From positions 1 to 13,386 of the forward strand of contig JAZURO010000193.1 in NCBI GenBank assembly GCA_045606265.1: 13,386 nt of DNA. The letters run 5' to 3'. This document shows positions 1 to 6,572 of this stretch, piece by piece. Below the pieces are notes generated by a model. It was not told the DNA's origin, searched no databases, and saw only the letters and a list, made by a program, of their open reading frames with translations. Source of the DNA: RGIG4608 sp045606265 (lineage in GTDB: Bacteria > Bacillota > Clostridia > Oscillospirales > CAG-272). The number at the start of each line of letters is the position of its first letter. Positions within the stretch are counted from its first letter, which is position 1. The translations under genes were made by a program, and so were the position numbers.

Positions 1-170
1 TCTTCCATCTCGTCGGCAATAATAAGGTTGTTTTCTTTGTCGATTTGAACCTTACCAATAACGAAAAAACCGTCTTCCGTTACTTCTCTCTCATAACCAA
101 GCCATCTGGTTATTTCTTCGACAAAGCGTTCTCTTTCGCTCTGTCTGCTTATATTGAAATGAATCTTCAT
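1..170 (-). CDS. Small phage protein, 3' end outside window (possible 'virulence-related' family)
   Basis: The first 56 codons are visible; the gene continues past the left edge. The start ATG at 168-170 follows a strong Shine-Dalgarno (AAAGGAGG) about 10 nt upstream. The protein begins MKIHFNISRQ, has an Arg/Glu-rich helix (about residues 9-24) and then short beta-like segments (GFFVIGKVQIDKENNLIIAD). The pattern resembles small proteins in clostridial phages often labelled virulence-related protein, which begin with MKI-x-FN and sit between the methylases and the large terminase. That match is from memory and the name carries no tested function. It is preceded by a 114-bp gap with a possible -10 box. 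The gene itself is well supported; the family is a guess. Confidence 0.75.
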   Translation of the reverse strand, partial: MKIHFNISRQSERERFVEEITRWLGYEREVTEDGFFVIGKVQIDKENNLIIADEME

Positions 171-222
171 AGGCAATCGCCCTCCTTTGATTTTTGTATG
201 GGTATATTAGCTCTAAAACGGA

Positions 223-228
223 ATTATA
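223..228 (-). promoter_or_regulatory. Possible -10 box for the small gene at the left edge
   Basis: The minus strand reads TGGATATAAT here, a perfect TATAAT hexamer. No convincing -35 lies 16-18 bp upstream, where the sequence is AATTAT-like. The same 10-mer TGGATATAAT forms the -10 region of the strong promoter at 5465-5493. The rest of the gap 171-284 is AT-rich and shows no terminator hairpin. Confidence 0.3.
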
Positions 229-284
229 TCCAGCGAATTTGGGCGATAATTTGATAATTTTTTATTTAATTTTGATACACTTTT

Positions 285-2291
285 TTATGATTTATTTGCG
301 TAATATTCAATGCCCGAAAGCACAAAGAATACGCATGGTAAAGCCACGCCGTTCCCCCAAAGTTTATACTCTGCAGAATCGGAATGAGGCGAGTTCAACC
401 ACTTGCGGATTTGCTTATCGGTCTTCGGCTTTCCTTCGCCCGTCAGTTTGCGATACGTCTCGAAAACCTTATACCAATAATATACATCCTCGTCCGTCGG
501 TTTTTCCGTTTCAAGGTTTTGACACCACCAATCGGGGAAACCTTGCAATCTTGCACATTCAACAGGGGTTAATCTTCGTACCGTATAATCTGTTTTGCAT
601 ACGCTGTTGTGATAGCCAGGACAAGTGCCGTTCGTGAGTGTTTTCGATTTTTCTTCAAGGAATAACGCCCCAACATCCCTGTCCGCACATTGGTCGAACC
701 CATACGCAATTGCCCCAGGCCCCTTTGCGACCATCGTGGGTTGAAGTTCCTTTTCAAAGGTCGGCGAGAACTTGGCATTCTTTCCTTGGTTAAAGGTGTC
801 TCTGCCTATTCCGTAACAAACAGCGTTCGGGTCTTTGTAGTCCCTTGCCATTAATGTCGGCGAACGCCCTTCTTCCACCTGTTGATAACTTCCCGTTGTC
901 ATCGCATATACAGGGTCTTTACCTTCTTTTGGAGTTTCTACGCAAACCGCAGGTTCGCCCCCGTGAGTACAAGTGAGTGTCGGTGTTTTTTCAACCGATA
1001 CGTTACAAGATGACTTTCCGCCACCTTGGTCGACGCATACCACGGCGATACCACCTTGATTGCAAGCGGGATTTCCGCCATTGCCGTCAAGAGTTCGAGA
1101 TGTCTTTGCTGCGTAAATACCGCTATGAGGATTGCTCGATTTCATTGCGTTGCTATCCTTTGCGGAAATACCGTAAGGTTGAAGAACGCAATTAAAATTG
1201 TCCTTGTCGGGCATTCGCTGATTGCCACCTGCGTTTTGCTTGGTTAAGGTCGGCGAAACTTCTCTACCGTCCCAACTCTTACCCACGACAAACGGTTGAT
1301 TGTTCCCTCCCGTTCCATAGGTCGCAGAAATCGTAGGCGCAATTTCAATCGGCCCCGTATAGCGGACATCCTTTCCGTGGTTGTCAAAGACATCCATAAT
1401 CACAGGCGGATGATGTGCTTGCGCTCTTAAAGTGCAAGTTACTTCTTCCGTGACATCCATTCTGTTCCCACCTTGGTCGTTAAGAACAACTCCGTTCCTG
1501 CCTGTGGACATTCCGCAATTCACACCGAGCGTTGCTGCCTTTTCGTCTACGCTTCCGTTGTATCCATCGAACCCAACGCCTGGCGTTCCAAAGCGTTCTT
1601 GAGTATGATTGGCAGTTCTTTGCCACGCACGGAAGCCCTCCGCAGAATACCTTGACAAGCCTTCGGACTTAAATAATACATCGCAGGCACTCCCACCTCC
1701 AAAATCTGCGACAAGGTAGATTCTACGACGTCGTTGGGGGACTCCCCAATATTGAGCGTCGAGAACTCGGTAAGCAAGGCTCCATCCGTCTCCCACGTAG
1801 CAGTCGGCGTATGCCCACTCCCCTTTTTCAGGAAAAGGCACTTCGGCTGTCTCTTCGACGATGCTGACGAGCGAGTCAAGCACCGCTTTGAAGTCTTTGC
1901 CTCCGTTGCTTGAGAATGCGCCTGGGACATTTTCCCAAACGACATATCTTGGATATTTTCCATTCGTTGCACTCCTCATTTCTTTAATAATTCGGACAGC
2001 TTCGTAAAACAAGCACGAACGACTCCCGTCAAGACCGCTACGCTTTCCCGCAACGCTCATATCTTGACAGGGGCTACCAAACGTGATTATATCCACGGGT
2101 TCGATTTTCCCGCCGTCCATTTGGGAAATATCGCCGTAATGTTTGACAAAAGGCATCCGCTTGGTCGTAACCCTTATAGCAAAAGGCTCGACCTCGGATG
2201 CCCACAAAGGAGAAATATCTGCAAGCAGACCGCCTAACGGGAATCCACCCGACCCGTCGAACAGACTGCCCAACGTCAGTTTTTTATTCAT
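285..2291 (-). CDS. DNA (cytosine-5) methyltransferase with enlarged repeat-bearing recognition region
   Basis: This enzyme transfers a methyl group from SAM to C5 of cytosine in DNA, probably protecting phage DNA from host restriction. The family motifs are in order: SAM-binding LFDGSGG (residues 10-16), catalytic GSPCQ (72-76, nucleophile C75), WENVPGAF (119-126), QRRRRIYLVA (186-195), RRLTPVECARLQGFPDWW (572-589) and WGNGVALP (645-652). At 668 residues it is about twice the size of simple C5 methylases. The extra length lies between QRRRR and RRLTP (about 200-570) and contains nine degenerate units centred on a Thr-Leu pair. The ATG at 2289-2291 follows AAAGGA about 10 nt upstream. It is the third methyl-donor-dependent enzyme downstream of the SAM synthetase. 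The catalytic core looks intact. The target sequence cannot be read from the protein. Confidence 0.95.
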   Translation of the reverse strand: MNKKLTLGSLFDGSGGFPLGGLLADISPLWASEVEPFAIRVTTKRMPFVKHYGDISQMDGGKIEPVDIITFGSPCQDMSVAGKRSGLDGSRSCLFYEAVRIIKEMRSATNGKYPRYVVWENVPGAFSSNGGKDFKAVLDSLVSIVEETAEVPFPEKGEWAYADCYVGDGWSLAYRVLDAQYWGVPQRRRRIYLVADFGGGSACDVLFKSEGLSRYSAEGFRAWQRTANHTQERFGTPGVGFDGYNGSVDEKAATLGVNCGMSTGRNGVVLNDQGGNRMDVTEEVTCTLRAQAHHPPVIMDVFDNHGKDVRYTGPIEIAPTISATYGTGGNNQPFVVGKSWDGREVSPTLTKQNAGGNQRMPDKDNFNCVLQPYGISAKDSNAMKSSNPHSGIYAAKTSRTLDGNGGNPACNQGGIAVVCVDQGGGKSSCNVSVEKTPTLTCTHGGEPAVCVETPKEGKDPVYAMTTGSYQQVEEGRSPTLMARDYKDPNAVCYGIGRDTFNQGKNAKFSPTFEKELQPTMVAKGPGAIAYGFDQCADRDVGALFLEEKSKTLTNGTCPGYHNSVCKTDYTVRRLTPVECARLQGFPDWWCQNLETEKPTDEDVYYWYKVFETYRKLTGEGKPKTDKQIRKWLNSPHSDSAEYKLWGNGVALPCVFFVLSGIEYYANKS
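612..1553 (-). repeat. Nine degenerate repeats in the methylase target-recognition region
   Basis: Between methylase residues 247 and 560 a loose unit recurs: a charged or polar stretch, a small residue, then Thr-Leu (or Thr-Ile, Thr-Met), a Gly-rich turn and a short hydrophobic strand. The Thr positions are 254, 287, 320, 348, 400, 438, 479, 519 and 551, so spacing is mostly 28-41 residues with one gap of 52. Examples are SPTLTKQNAGG, TPTLTCTHGG, SPTLMARDYKD and QPTMVAKGPG. The repeats are visible at protein level and only weakly in the DNA. I infer that they are stacked recognition elements. Confidence 0.6.
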
Positions 2292-2325
2292 CTTTCGTAA
2301 ATCCTTTAATTTTTATCTTTCGTAA
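2290..2325 (-). repeat. 11-bp direct repeat at the methylase start
   Basis: The minus-strand sequence TTACGAAAGAT occurs twice, at 2315-2325 and 2290-2300, 25 bp apart. The second copy runs into the start codon of the C5 methylase. The 47-bp gap to the radical SAM gene is otherwise AT-rich. The repeat may be chance or a slipped duplication. Confidence 0.4.
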
Positions 2326-2338
2326 TTATATGAACCCG

Positions 2339-3430
2339 TTACTTGGGCGGACAATATTTCATATCCAAATAAAAAGCGACTTCTGGAAAAACATTCTCGA
2401 AGTCACGCATATACCTGTAACAAGCACTTGTTCGCCCATTCGCTTCCGCAAACTCACGCAAACTTTTCTTTTTGAAAAAATTCGGTTGATTGCACCACCG
2501 TGCAATCGTAATATACAACCCTCGATACGGACTTTCCACATATTGAGCGTACCTCATCACGTATGGAACGCAGCCATAACGAGCGAGAATTTCTATCCTT
2601 TTGAAAAGGTCAAAAATATCTTCTCGCCAAAAACCGTCATCCCATTTTCCTTCACGATCGAAACCGCAGAAACAATAAAATTTCAAGGCGGCGGTCGTGT
2701 ACTTCCGTGCAAGTTTAATCTTTCTTTCGATGATTTCCTTGTCCGCCACGTTATCGAAGGCAAAAATATAATCGCCGTCGTATTTACTACGGAACAAAAT
2801 GGAACACGACTCATCGGTCAAAAGCCTTTCATCCAACCCTTGTTTGAACTGGAATGGCTTTCCTCTGCTTTGTAATTCAAGCAACATTTCTTTCCAACAA
2901 GGATGCCCAAGGAAATTATCGTCGAGCAAGCATATTTTCGGTCGTGTTTCATCCAGGAATTCTTCTATGGGGCTGTGCTTTAATACCCGCTTATAATTTC
3001 TATTCACGCAGAACTCGCATTTGCGGAAACAGCCTCTCGTTAAGAACCCTATCGAATAATCACGGTAATAGGAAAAATCGCGCTCTTTACCACCGGCACG
3101 AAGTTGTTCGTCAACCCAATCATCGTACAAGTGATAATCTGGCTTTTGATGTTCCACTTCCTCCGGCAAGGGAGGTGCTTTATCATAAAAGAAACCCGTC
3201 CCGCCGAATGAAAGATTTTCCAAACTTAAAACCTCGTTAGGGACTACCGTGTCCGTGAATACCTTTGACAGATAAATTTTGTCGTACTCCGATAAACCGT
3301 TGTAATCTGTTTTTAGTTTTACGCTGTCCCCTTGATTTTTATGAAAGGCGGATATCTTCATACACGCCAAATTTGGAAACCTATGTTTTTTACGACCGAT
3401 TAAATCCGCATCAATTATCGCTATCCGCAT
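2339..3430 (-). CDS. Radical SAM protein with B12-binding-like N-terminal domain
   Basis: The protein has 363 residues. Cysteines C134, C138 and C141 in TRGCFRKCEFC form the CxxxCxxC motif that holds the 4Fe-4S cluster of radical SAM enzymes, which cleave SAM to make a 5'-deoxyadenosyl radical. Residues 1-60 (IAIIDADLIG, a FPNLACMK segment and YDKIYLSKVF) resemble the Rossmann-like N-terminal domain of B12-binding radical SAM proteins, but I see no DxHxxG cobalamin-ligand motif. A Gly-rich GGTGF follows at 76-80. The C-terminal part (YVESPYRGLYITIARWCNQP) resembles phage-borne members I remember as unannotated radical SAM proteins. The start overlaps the end of the ParB-methylase gene by 20 bp, so translation is probably coupled. 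The substrate is unknown; a nucleic-acid or host-protein modification is speculation. Confidence 0.85.
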   Translation of the reverse strand: MRIAIIDADLIGRKKHRFPNLACMKISAFHKNQGDSVKLKTDYNGLSEYDKIYLSKVFTDTVVPNEVLSLENLSFGGTGFFYDKAPPLPEEVEHQKPDYHLYDDWVDEQLRAGGKERDFSYYRDYSIGFLTRGCFRKCEFCVNRNYKRVLKHSPIEEFLDETRPKICLLDDNFLGHPCWKEMLLELQSRGKPFQFKQGLDERLLTDESCSILFRSKYDGDYIFAFDNVADKEIIERKIKLARKYTTAALKFYCFCGFDREGKWDDGFWREDIFDLFKRIEILARYGCVPYVMRYAQYVESPYRGLYITIARWCNQPNFFKKKSLREFAEANGRTSACYRYMRDFENVFPEVAFYLDMKYCPPK

Positions 3431-4688
3431 TGCTGTTTCTGCCTTGCACTTCTTTTACAAGGTCGGCATACGGGATTTGCTTACCATCTCTCACCACGAA
3501 GACTCCGTCTGCATTGCCAGTATCCTCGACATATCGACGAAGAATAACGGATGCGTACTTTTCGTCAAGCTCAATGGTATAGCAGATACGATTCATCCCC
3601 TCGCACGCCATAAGCGTAGAACCACTTCCGCCGAACGTATCCACAACAATAGCATTTTCCTGCGAAGAGTTCTTCAACGCATAGCCGAGCAAGTCAAGTG
3701 GCTTACTCGTGGGATGGTTTTCATTGCGTTTAGGCTTGTTAAAGTTCCAAATGGTCGTCTGTTTTCTATCCGAATACCACTTATGCTTGCCGTTCTGCAA
3801 AAAGCCGTATAAAACGGGTTCGTGTTGCCATTGATAATCCGACCTGCCAAGGACAAGGCTATTTTTCGCCCAAATGCAAACACCGGCAAGGTGGAAACCT
3901 GCATCAATAAACGCCTTTCTAAACTTTAAGCCTTCGGTGTCGGCGTGGAAAACATAAGCAGAACCGCCTGGCTCTAAATTTTCCGCCATATTCACGAAGG
4001 CTTTATATAAGAATTGATAGAACTCATCGTCCTTCATACTGTCGTTTTGGATAGTCAAGCCACTCTTACTCTTAAAGGAAACGCCATACGGCGGATCTGT
4101 CAGAATAAGGTTGGCGCGTTTGCCGTCCATTAGGGTTTTCACGTCGTCGGCATTGGTCGCATCACCGCACACGAGCCTATGCCGTCCCACCGTCCAAACA
4201 TCGCCCCTTTGTACGAACGATGCTTTTTCAAGGGCGGCGGTTAAGTCAAAATCGTCATCTTCGATTTCCTTATCTTCCCCTTTGAAGAGGTCTGCAAGTT
4301 CCTTTTCATCAAACCCCGTCAACCCCACGTCAAAGTTCTCACCTTGCAAAGCCTCGATTTCTACACGCAGAAGTTCTTCATCCCATCCTGCATCTAACGC
4401 CATACGGTTGTCAGCCAAAATGTATGCTTTTTTCTGCACCTCCGTGAGATAATCCACCAACACGCACGGCACTTTTTCAATACCTTCTTCTCTCGCTGCA
4501 ATCACACGACCGTGTCCCGCGATGATACCGTAGTCCTTGTCAATAATGACAGGGTTAATAAAACCAAACTCACGAAGACTCGACCGAAGTTTGTTTATCT
4601 GCTCCACCGAGTGCGTTCGCGCGTTATTAACATACGGGACCAATTTCGAGAGTTCGATCAGTTGCATTTCTGTCGTTGTTCTCGCCAT
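3411..4688 (-). CDS. ParB-like nuclease domain fused to N6-adenine/N4-cytosine DNA methyltransferase
   Basis: The N-terminal part (about residues 8-100) is a ParB/sulfiredoxin-like domain with the conserved IIAGHGRVIAAREEG (55-69). The C-terminal part is an amino-methyltransferase: DPPY at 198-201 precedes the SAM-binding FGGSGSTLMA at 352-361, the beta-class order, and HPTSKP (325-330) is typical of this group. It methylates an exocyclic amino group of A or C in DNA; whether N6A or N4C cannot be told from DPPY. Such fusions are common in Firmicutes phages next to the terminase genes. The ATG follows AAAAGGAGG by 5 nt, one of the best ribosome binding sites in the window. The gene lies just after a terminator that ends the nucleotidyltransferase gene, and its 3' end overlaps the radical SAM gene. 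Confidence 0.93.
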   Translation of the reverse strand: MARTTTEMQLIELSKLVPYVNNARTHSVEQINKLRSSLREFGFINPVIIDKDYGIIAGHGRVIAAREEGIEKVPCVLVDYLTEVQKKAYILADNRMALDAGWDEELLRVEIEALQGENFDVGLTGFDEKELADLFKGEDKEIEDDDFDLTAALEKASFVQRGDVWTVGRHRLVCGDATNADDVKTLMDGKRANLILTDPPYGVSFKSKSGLTIQNDSMKDDEFYQFLYKAFVNMAENLEPGGSAYVFHADTEGLKFRKAFIDAGFHLAGVCIWAKNSLVLGRSDYQWQHEPVLYGFLQNGKHKWYSDRKQTTIWNFNKPKRNENHPTSKPLDLLGYALKNSSQENAIVVDTFGGSGSTLMACEGMNRICYTIELDEKYASVILRRYVEDTGNADGVFVVRDGKQIPYADLVKEVQGRNSNADSDN

Positions 4689-4708
4689 TATTCCTCCTTT
4701 TTGGCATG

Positions 4709-4736
4709 AAAAAACCGCCCCTTTTACAGGACGGTT
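4709..4736 (-). terminator. Intrinsic terminator after the nucleotidyltransferase gene
   Basis: On the minus strand an 8-bp stem (4729-4736 pairing with 4713-4720; AACCGTCC with GGGCGGTT, one U-G wobble) closes an 8-nt loop and runs directly into six T residues (4714-4709). It begins about 18 nt after the nucleotidyltransferase stop and sits between that gene and the ribosome binding site of the ParB-methylase. Some read-through is likely, because no separate promoter for the methylase is evident. Confidence 0.8.
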
Positions 4737-4753
4737 CCGTCAATTATTTATTT

Positions 4754-5404
4754 TTATCTAAAATGCTTATAGTAAACTTCATTTACCGATTCTATGTACA
4801 CGTTGAAAGAAGGATGGTTTTTATCCTGCCTTCTCAAATACATATTTTTCTTGTCGAGATAGGTTTGACGAACCTCAAGCCACAAATCATTGTCTTTTAA
4901 ATCGTCAACCTTATCGCGCAGACCATCGGAATGTGGTGCTTCTTGCCACCAATATTCATCCCTCTGCACATATCCCGTCTTCTTATGGATAAGTCGATAC
5001 CAGTTGTCTGTGCGCCCTTCTGCAACAATAGCAAGGTCGATACTAAATTCCGTTTGATTTCCTTTCGTGAAGTGTCTTCTTTCCGTCGTTAAGGAAGAAG
5101 TTGAATCCTCGCAGTCAGACCAGCCATTTGCTTTCAACACCTTATTGAAAGTTTTTCTCACGTATTCTTTGATTGCACGACAATCGTTTATGTCATCGCA
5201 CTTATAGACCCAAAGGTTATAGTCAAGGTCAACGGGTTGATTGGCATTTTGCGTTTCCATATTTCTCGCCCCGCTACCAACAAGGTGAGCTTCAACCGTC
5301 ATTTTTCCTTCCCTGTTGATTTTTTGAACCAACTGGTTAATAATGTCGGCGCACAGGCTACGCATTCTCTTCAAAAATTCTTTGTCTTCGATATAGTGGT
5401 ACAT
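4754..5404 (-). CDS. Nucleotidyltransferase-fold protein, probable independently expressed cargo gene
   Basis: The 216-residue product carries the DNA polymerase beta-type nucleotidyltransferase signature: GSGARN (G43-S44), then D59-x-D61 in PVDLDYN and a third carboxylate D123 in EFSIDLAIV. All three metal ligands are present, so it should be active. Such folds transfer NMPs to RNA, proteins, antibiotics or nucleotides; CD-NTases that make cyclic oligonucleotides share the GS...DxD plan. No HEPN or other antitoxin-like partner is adjacent. The open frame extends 33 nt further to 5437, but the ATG at 5402-5404 is preferred: AAGGAG (5414-5419) lies 9 nt upstream, whereas the upper ATG has no ribosome binding site and sits in the operator-like repeat. 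A consensus promoter and a terminator bracket the gene. The exact substrate is unknown. Confidence 0.85.
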   Translation of the reverse strand: MYHYIEDKEFLKRMRSLCADIINQLVQKINREGKMTVEAHLVGSGARNMETQNANQPVDLDYNLWVYKCDDINDCRAIKEYVRKTFNKVLKANGWSDCEDSTSSLTTERRHFTKGNQTEFSIDLAIVAEGRTDNWYRLIHKKTGYVQRDEYWWQEAPHSDGLRDKVDDLKDNDLWLEVRQTYLDKKNMYLRRQDKNHPSFNVYIESVNEVYYKHFR

Positions 5405-5413
5405 AATACAAAA

Positions 5414-5419
5414 CTCCTT
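5414..5419 (-). promoter_or_regulatory. Ribosome binding site fixing the nucleotidyltransferase start
   Basis: The minus strand reads AAGGAG with 9 nt to the ATG at 5402-5404. This supports an internal start over the in-frame ATG at 5437, which lacks any Shine-Dalgarno. Confidence 0.75.
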
Positions 5420-5435
5420 GTTTCCCAAGCCACCC

Positions 5436-5458
5436 ATTTAGCACTTTCTGCACTAAAT
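5436..5458. promoter_or_regulatory. Operator-like repeat at the predicted transcript start
   Basis: The 23-bp segment has perfect 6-bp outer arms (ATTTAG at 5436-5441 and CTAAAT at 5453-5458) around an imperfect centre. On the minus strand it also contains two AGTGC direct repeats. It starts about where transcription from the 5465-5493 promoter should begin, a usual place for a repressor site. Operator function is inferred from position and symmetry only. Confidence 0.4.
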
Positions 5459-5464
5459 CATAGT

Positions 5465-5493
5465 ATTATATCCACATTTTTTTATCTTGTCAA
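5465..5493 (-). promoter_or_regulatory. Consensus sigma-A promoter of the nucleotidyltransferase gene
   Basis: On the minus strand a perfect TTGACA (5493-5488) is followed, after exactly 17 bp (5487-5471), by a perfect TATAAT (5470-5465). The match to the housekeeping consensus is complete. It lies in the gap between the SAM synthetase stop and the nucleotidyltransferase start and implies expression by host RNA polymerase without phage factors, possibly in the lysogen. Confidence 0.88.
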
Positions 5494-5521
5494 ACGTTTT
5501 TAATACAATTTTTAGGAAAAT

Positions 5522-6556
5522 TTAGAATTTTTCCCTATAATGACACCCTTCCGCAATCTTCTCGTAGTCCTTTTCTAAAAGACCGAGTTCTTCGATAATT
5601 CCACGGGGGGTCAACGAATAATATTTTCTTACTTCGTCGGAAAGGTCAAACCCTTTGTCGTTTTTTACGCAAACGGAGATGGGTTCTGCGATACCGATTG
5701 CATAACCGAGCTGTACTTCGCACCACTTAAGGTCATACGCTTCGAGCAAGTCAACAGCAATTTTTCTCGCAATATAACTCGCCGAACGGTCAACCTTCGT
5801 CGGGTCTTTACCAGAGAACGCACCGCCGCCGACAGCACAGTAACCACCGTATTGATCGCAAACAATCTTTCTACCCGTCAAGCCGCAATCCGCCGTAGCA
5901 CCGCCAATTGTCCACGCTCCCGACGGATTGATAATCAGTTCGGGGAGTTCGGTATCGTCCCAAATTTCGGCAATTAACGCCCTAATTCGGCATTTTACGA
6001 CATCAAGAGCAATTCCCTCTTTATGACAAGCCGAAACAAGGATGCTTTTTACCGATTCAAAGGTCGGCTCTTTGTCAAGGTCAACGACTACCTGCGTTTT
6101 CGCATCGCCCTTAAAAATCGTATCGGGGTTCGTCTCCACATCCGTTTCAATCGCCTTGATGATTTTATTCGCAAGGTCAAAACCAAACGGAAGTCTGCTT
6201 GATGTTTCCGCCGTAGCATACCCAAACATCGTGCCTTGGTCTCCTGCACCGATTTCTTCCACCGAGGATACCGCATTGTTGATTTGTGGCGATTGCTGAC
6301 CAATAAGGTTTATAACCTTATCCACCGTATAACCGAGCTTGGCTGCAACTTGCTTTACAATCTGCTCAACGTCGATTTTTGCCTTGGTCGTAATCTCGCC
6401 ACCGAGAACGACCGTGTTGTCCTTAACCATCGTTTCAATTCCACAATGGCTGTTTTTGTCTTGGCGCAAGCAAGCCGTCAAAATCGCATCCGAAATTTGG
6501 TCTGCGTATTTATCGGGATGATACTTGCTGACCTGTTCCGTAGAAAAAAGTCTCAT
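5522..6556 (-). CDS. metK: S-adenosylmethionine synthetase (methionine adenosyltransferase), compact phage form
   Basis: This enzyme makes SAM from ATP and methionine in the cytoplasm. Visible hallmarks are HPDK (13-16) in the N-terminal ATP site, GAGDQG (103-108) followed by MFGYA, DAKTQVVVD (151-159) and GGGAFSGKDPTKVDRSASY (243-261). At 344 residues it is about 40 shorter than the usual bacterial MetK (about 384), but the catalytic segments remain. The residues before HPDK are Lys-Tyr rather than the usual Glu-Gly or similar. The ATG follows AAGGAGA about 11 nt upstream, overlapping the end of the small terminase gene, so the two are co-transcribed. Its position upstream of two methylases and a radical SAM protein suggests that it supplies SAM for DNA modification during infection. 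Confidence 0.95.
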   Translation of the reverse strand: MRLFSTEQVSKYHPDKYADQISDAILTACLRQDKNSHCGIETMVKDNTVVLGGEITTKAKIDVEQIVKQVAAKLGYTVDKVINLIGQQSPQINNAVSSVEEIGAGDQGTMFGYATAETSSRLPFGFDLANKIIKAIETDVETNPDTIFKGDAKTQVVVDLDKEPTFESVKSILVSACHKEGIALDVVKCRIRALIAEIWDDTELPELIINPSGAWTIGGATADCGLTGRKIVCDQYGGYCAVGGGAFSGKDPTKVDRSASYIARKIAVDLLEAYDLKWCEVQLGYAIGIAEPISVCVKNDKGFDLSDEVRKYYSLTPRGIIEELGLLEKDYEKIAEGCHYREKF

Positions 6557-6572
6557 TTTTCGTATCTCTCCT

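Noticed and set aside
2198..2875. 225-codon open frame on the plus strand
   Set aside because: It is antisense to the radical SAM and C5 methylase genes, both with intact motifs, and its product is low in recognisable features.
3411..4688. Chromosome-partition ParB gene
   Set aside because: Only the ParB-like N-terminal domain is present, no ParA is adjacent, and the rest is a DPPY methyltransferase, so it is a phage ParB-methylase fusion.
4754..5404. Complete CBASS operon
   Set aside because: No effector (nuclease, phospholipase or membrane protein) or accessory gene is adjacent, and the neighbours are ordinary phage SAM and methylase genes. Only the nucleotidyltransferase fold is supported.
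5405..5437. Upstream ATG extension of the nucleotidyltransferase
   Set aside because: The upper ATG lacks a ribosome binding site and falls within the operator-like repeat. The internal ATG at 5404 has AAGGAG 9 nt upstream.
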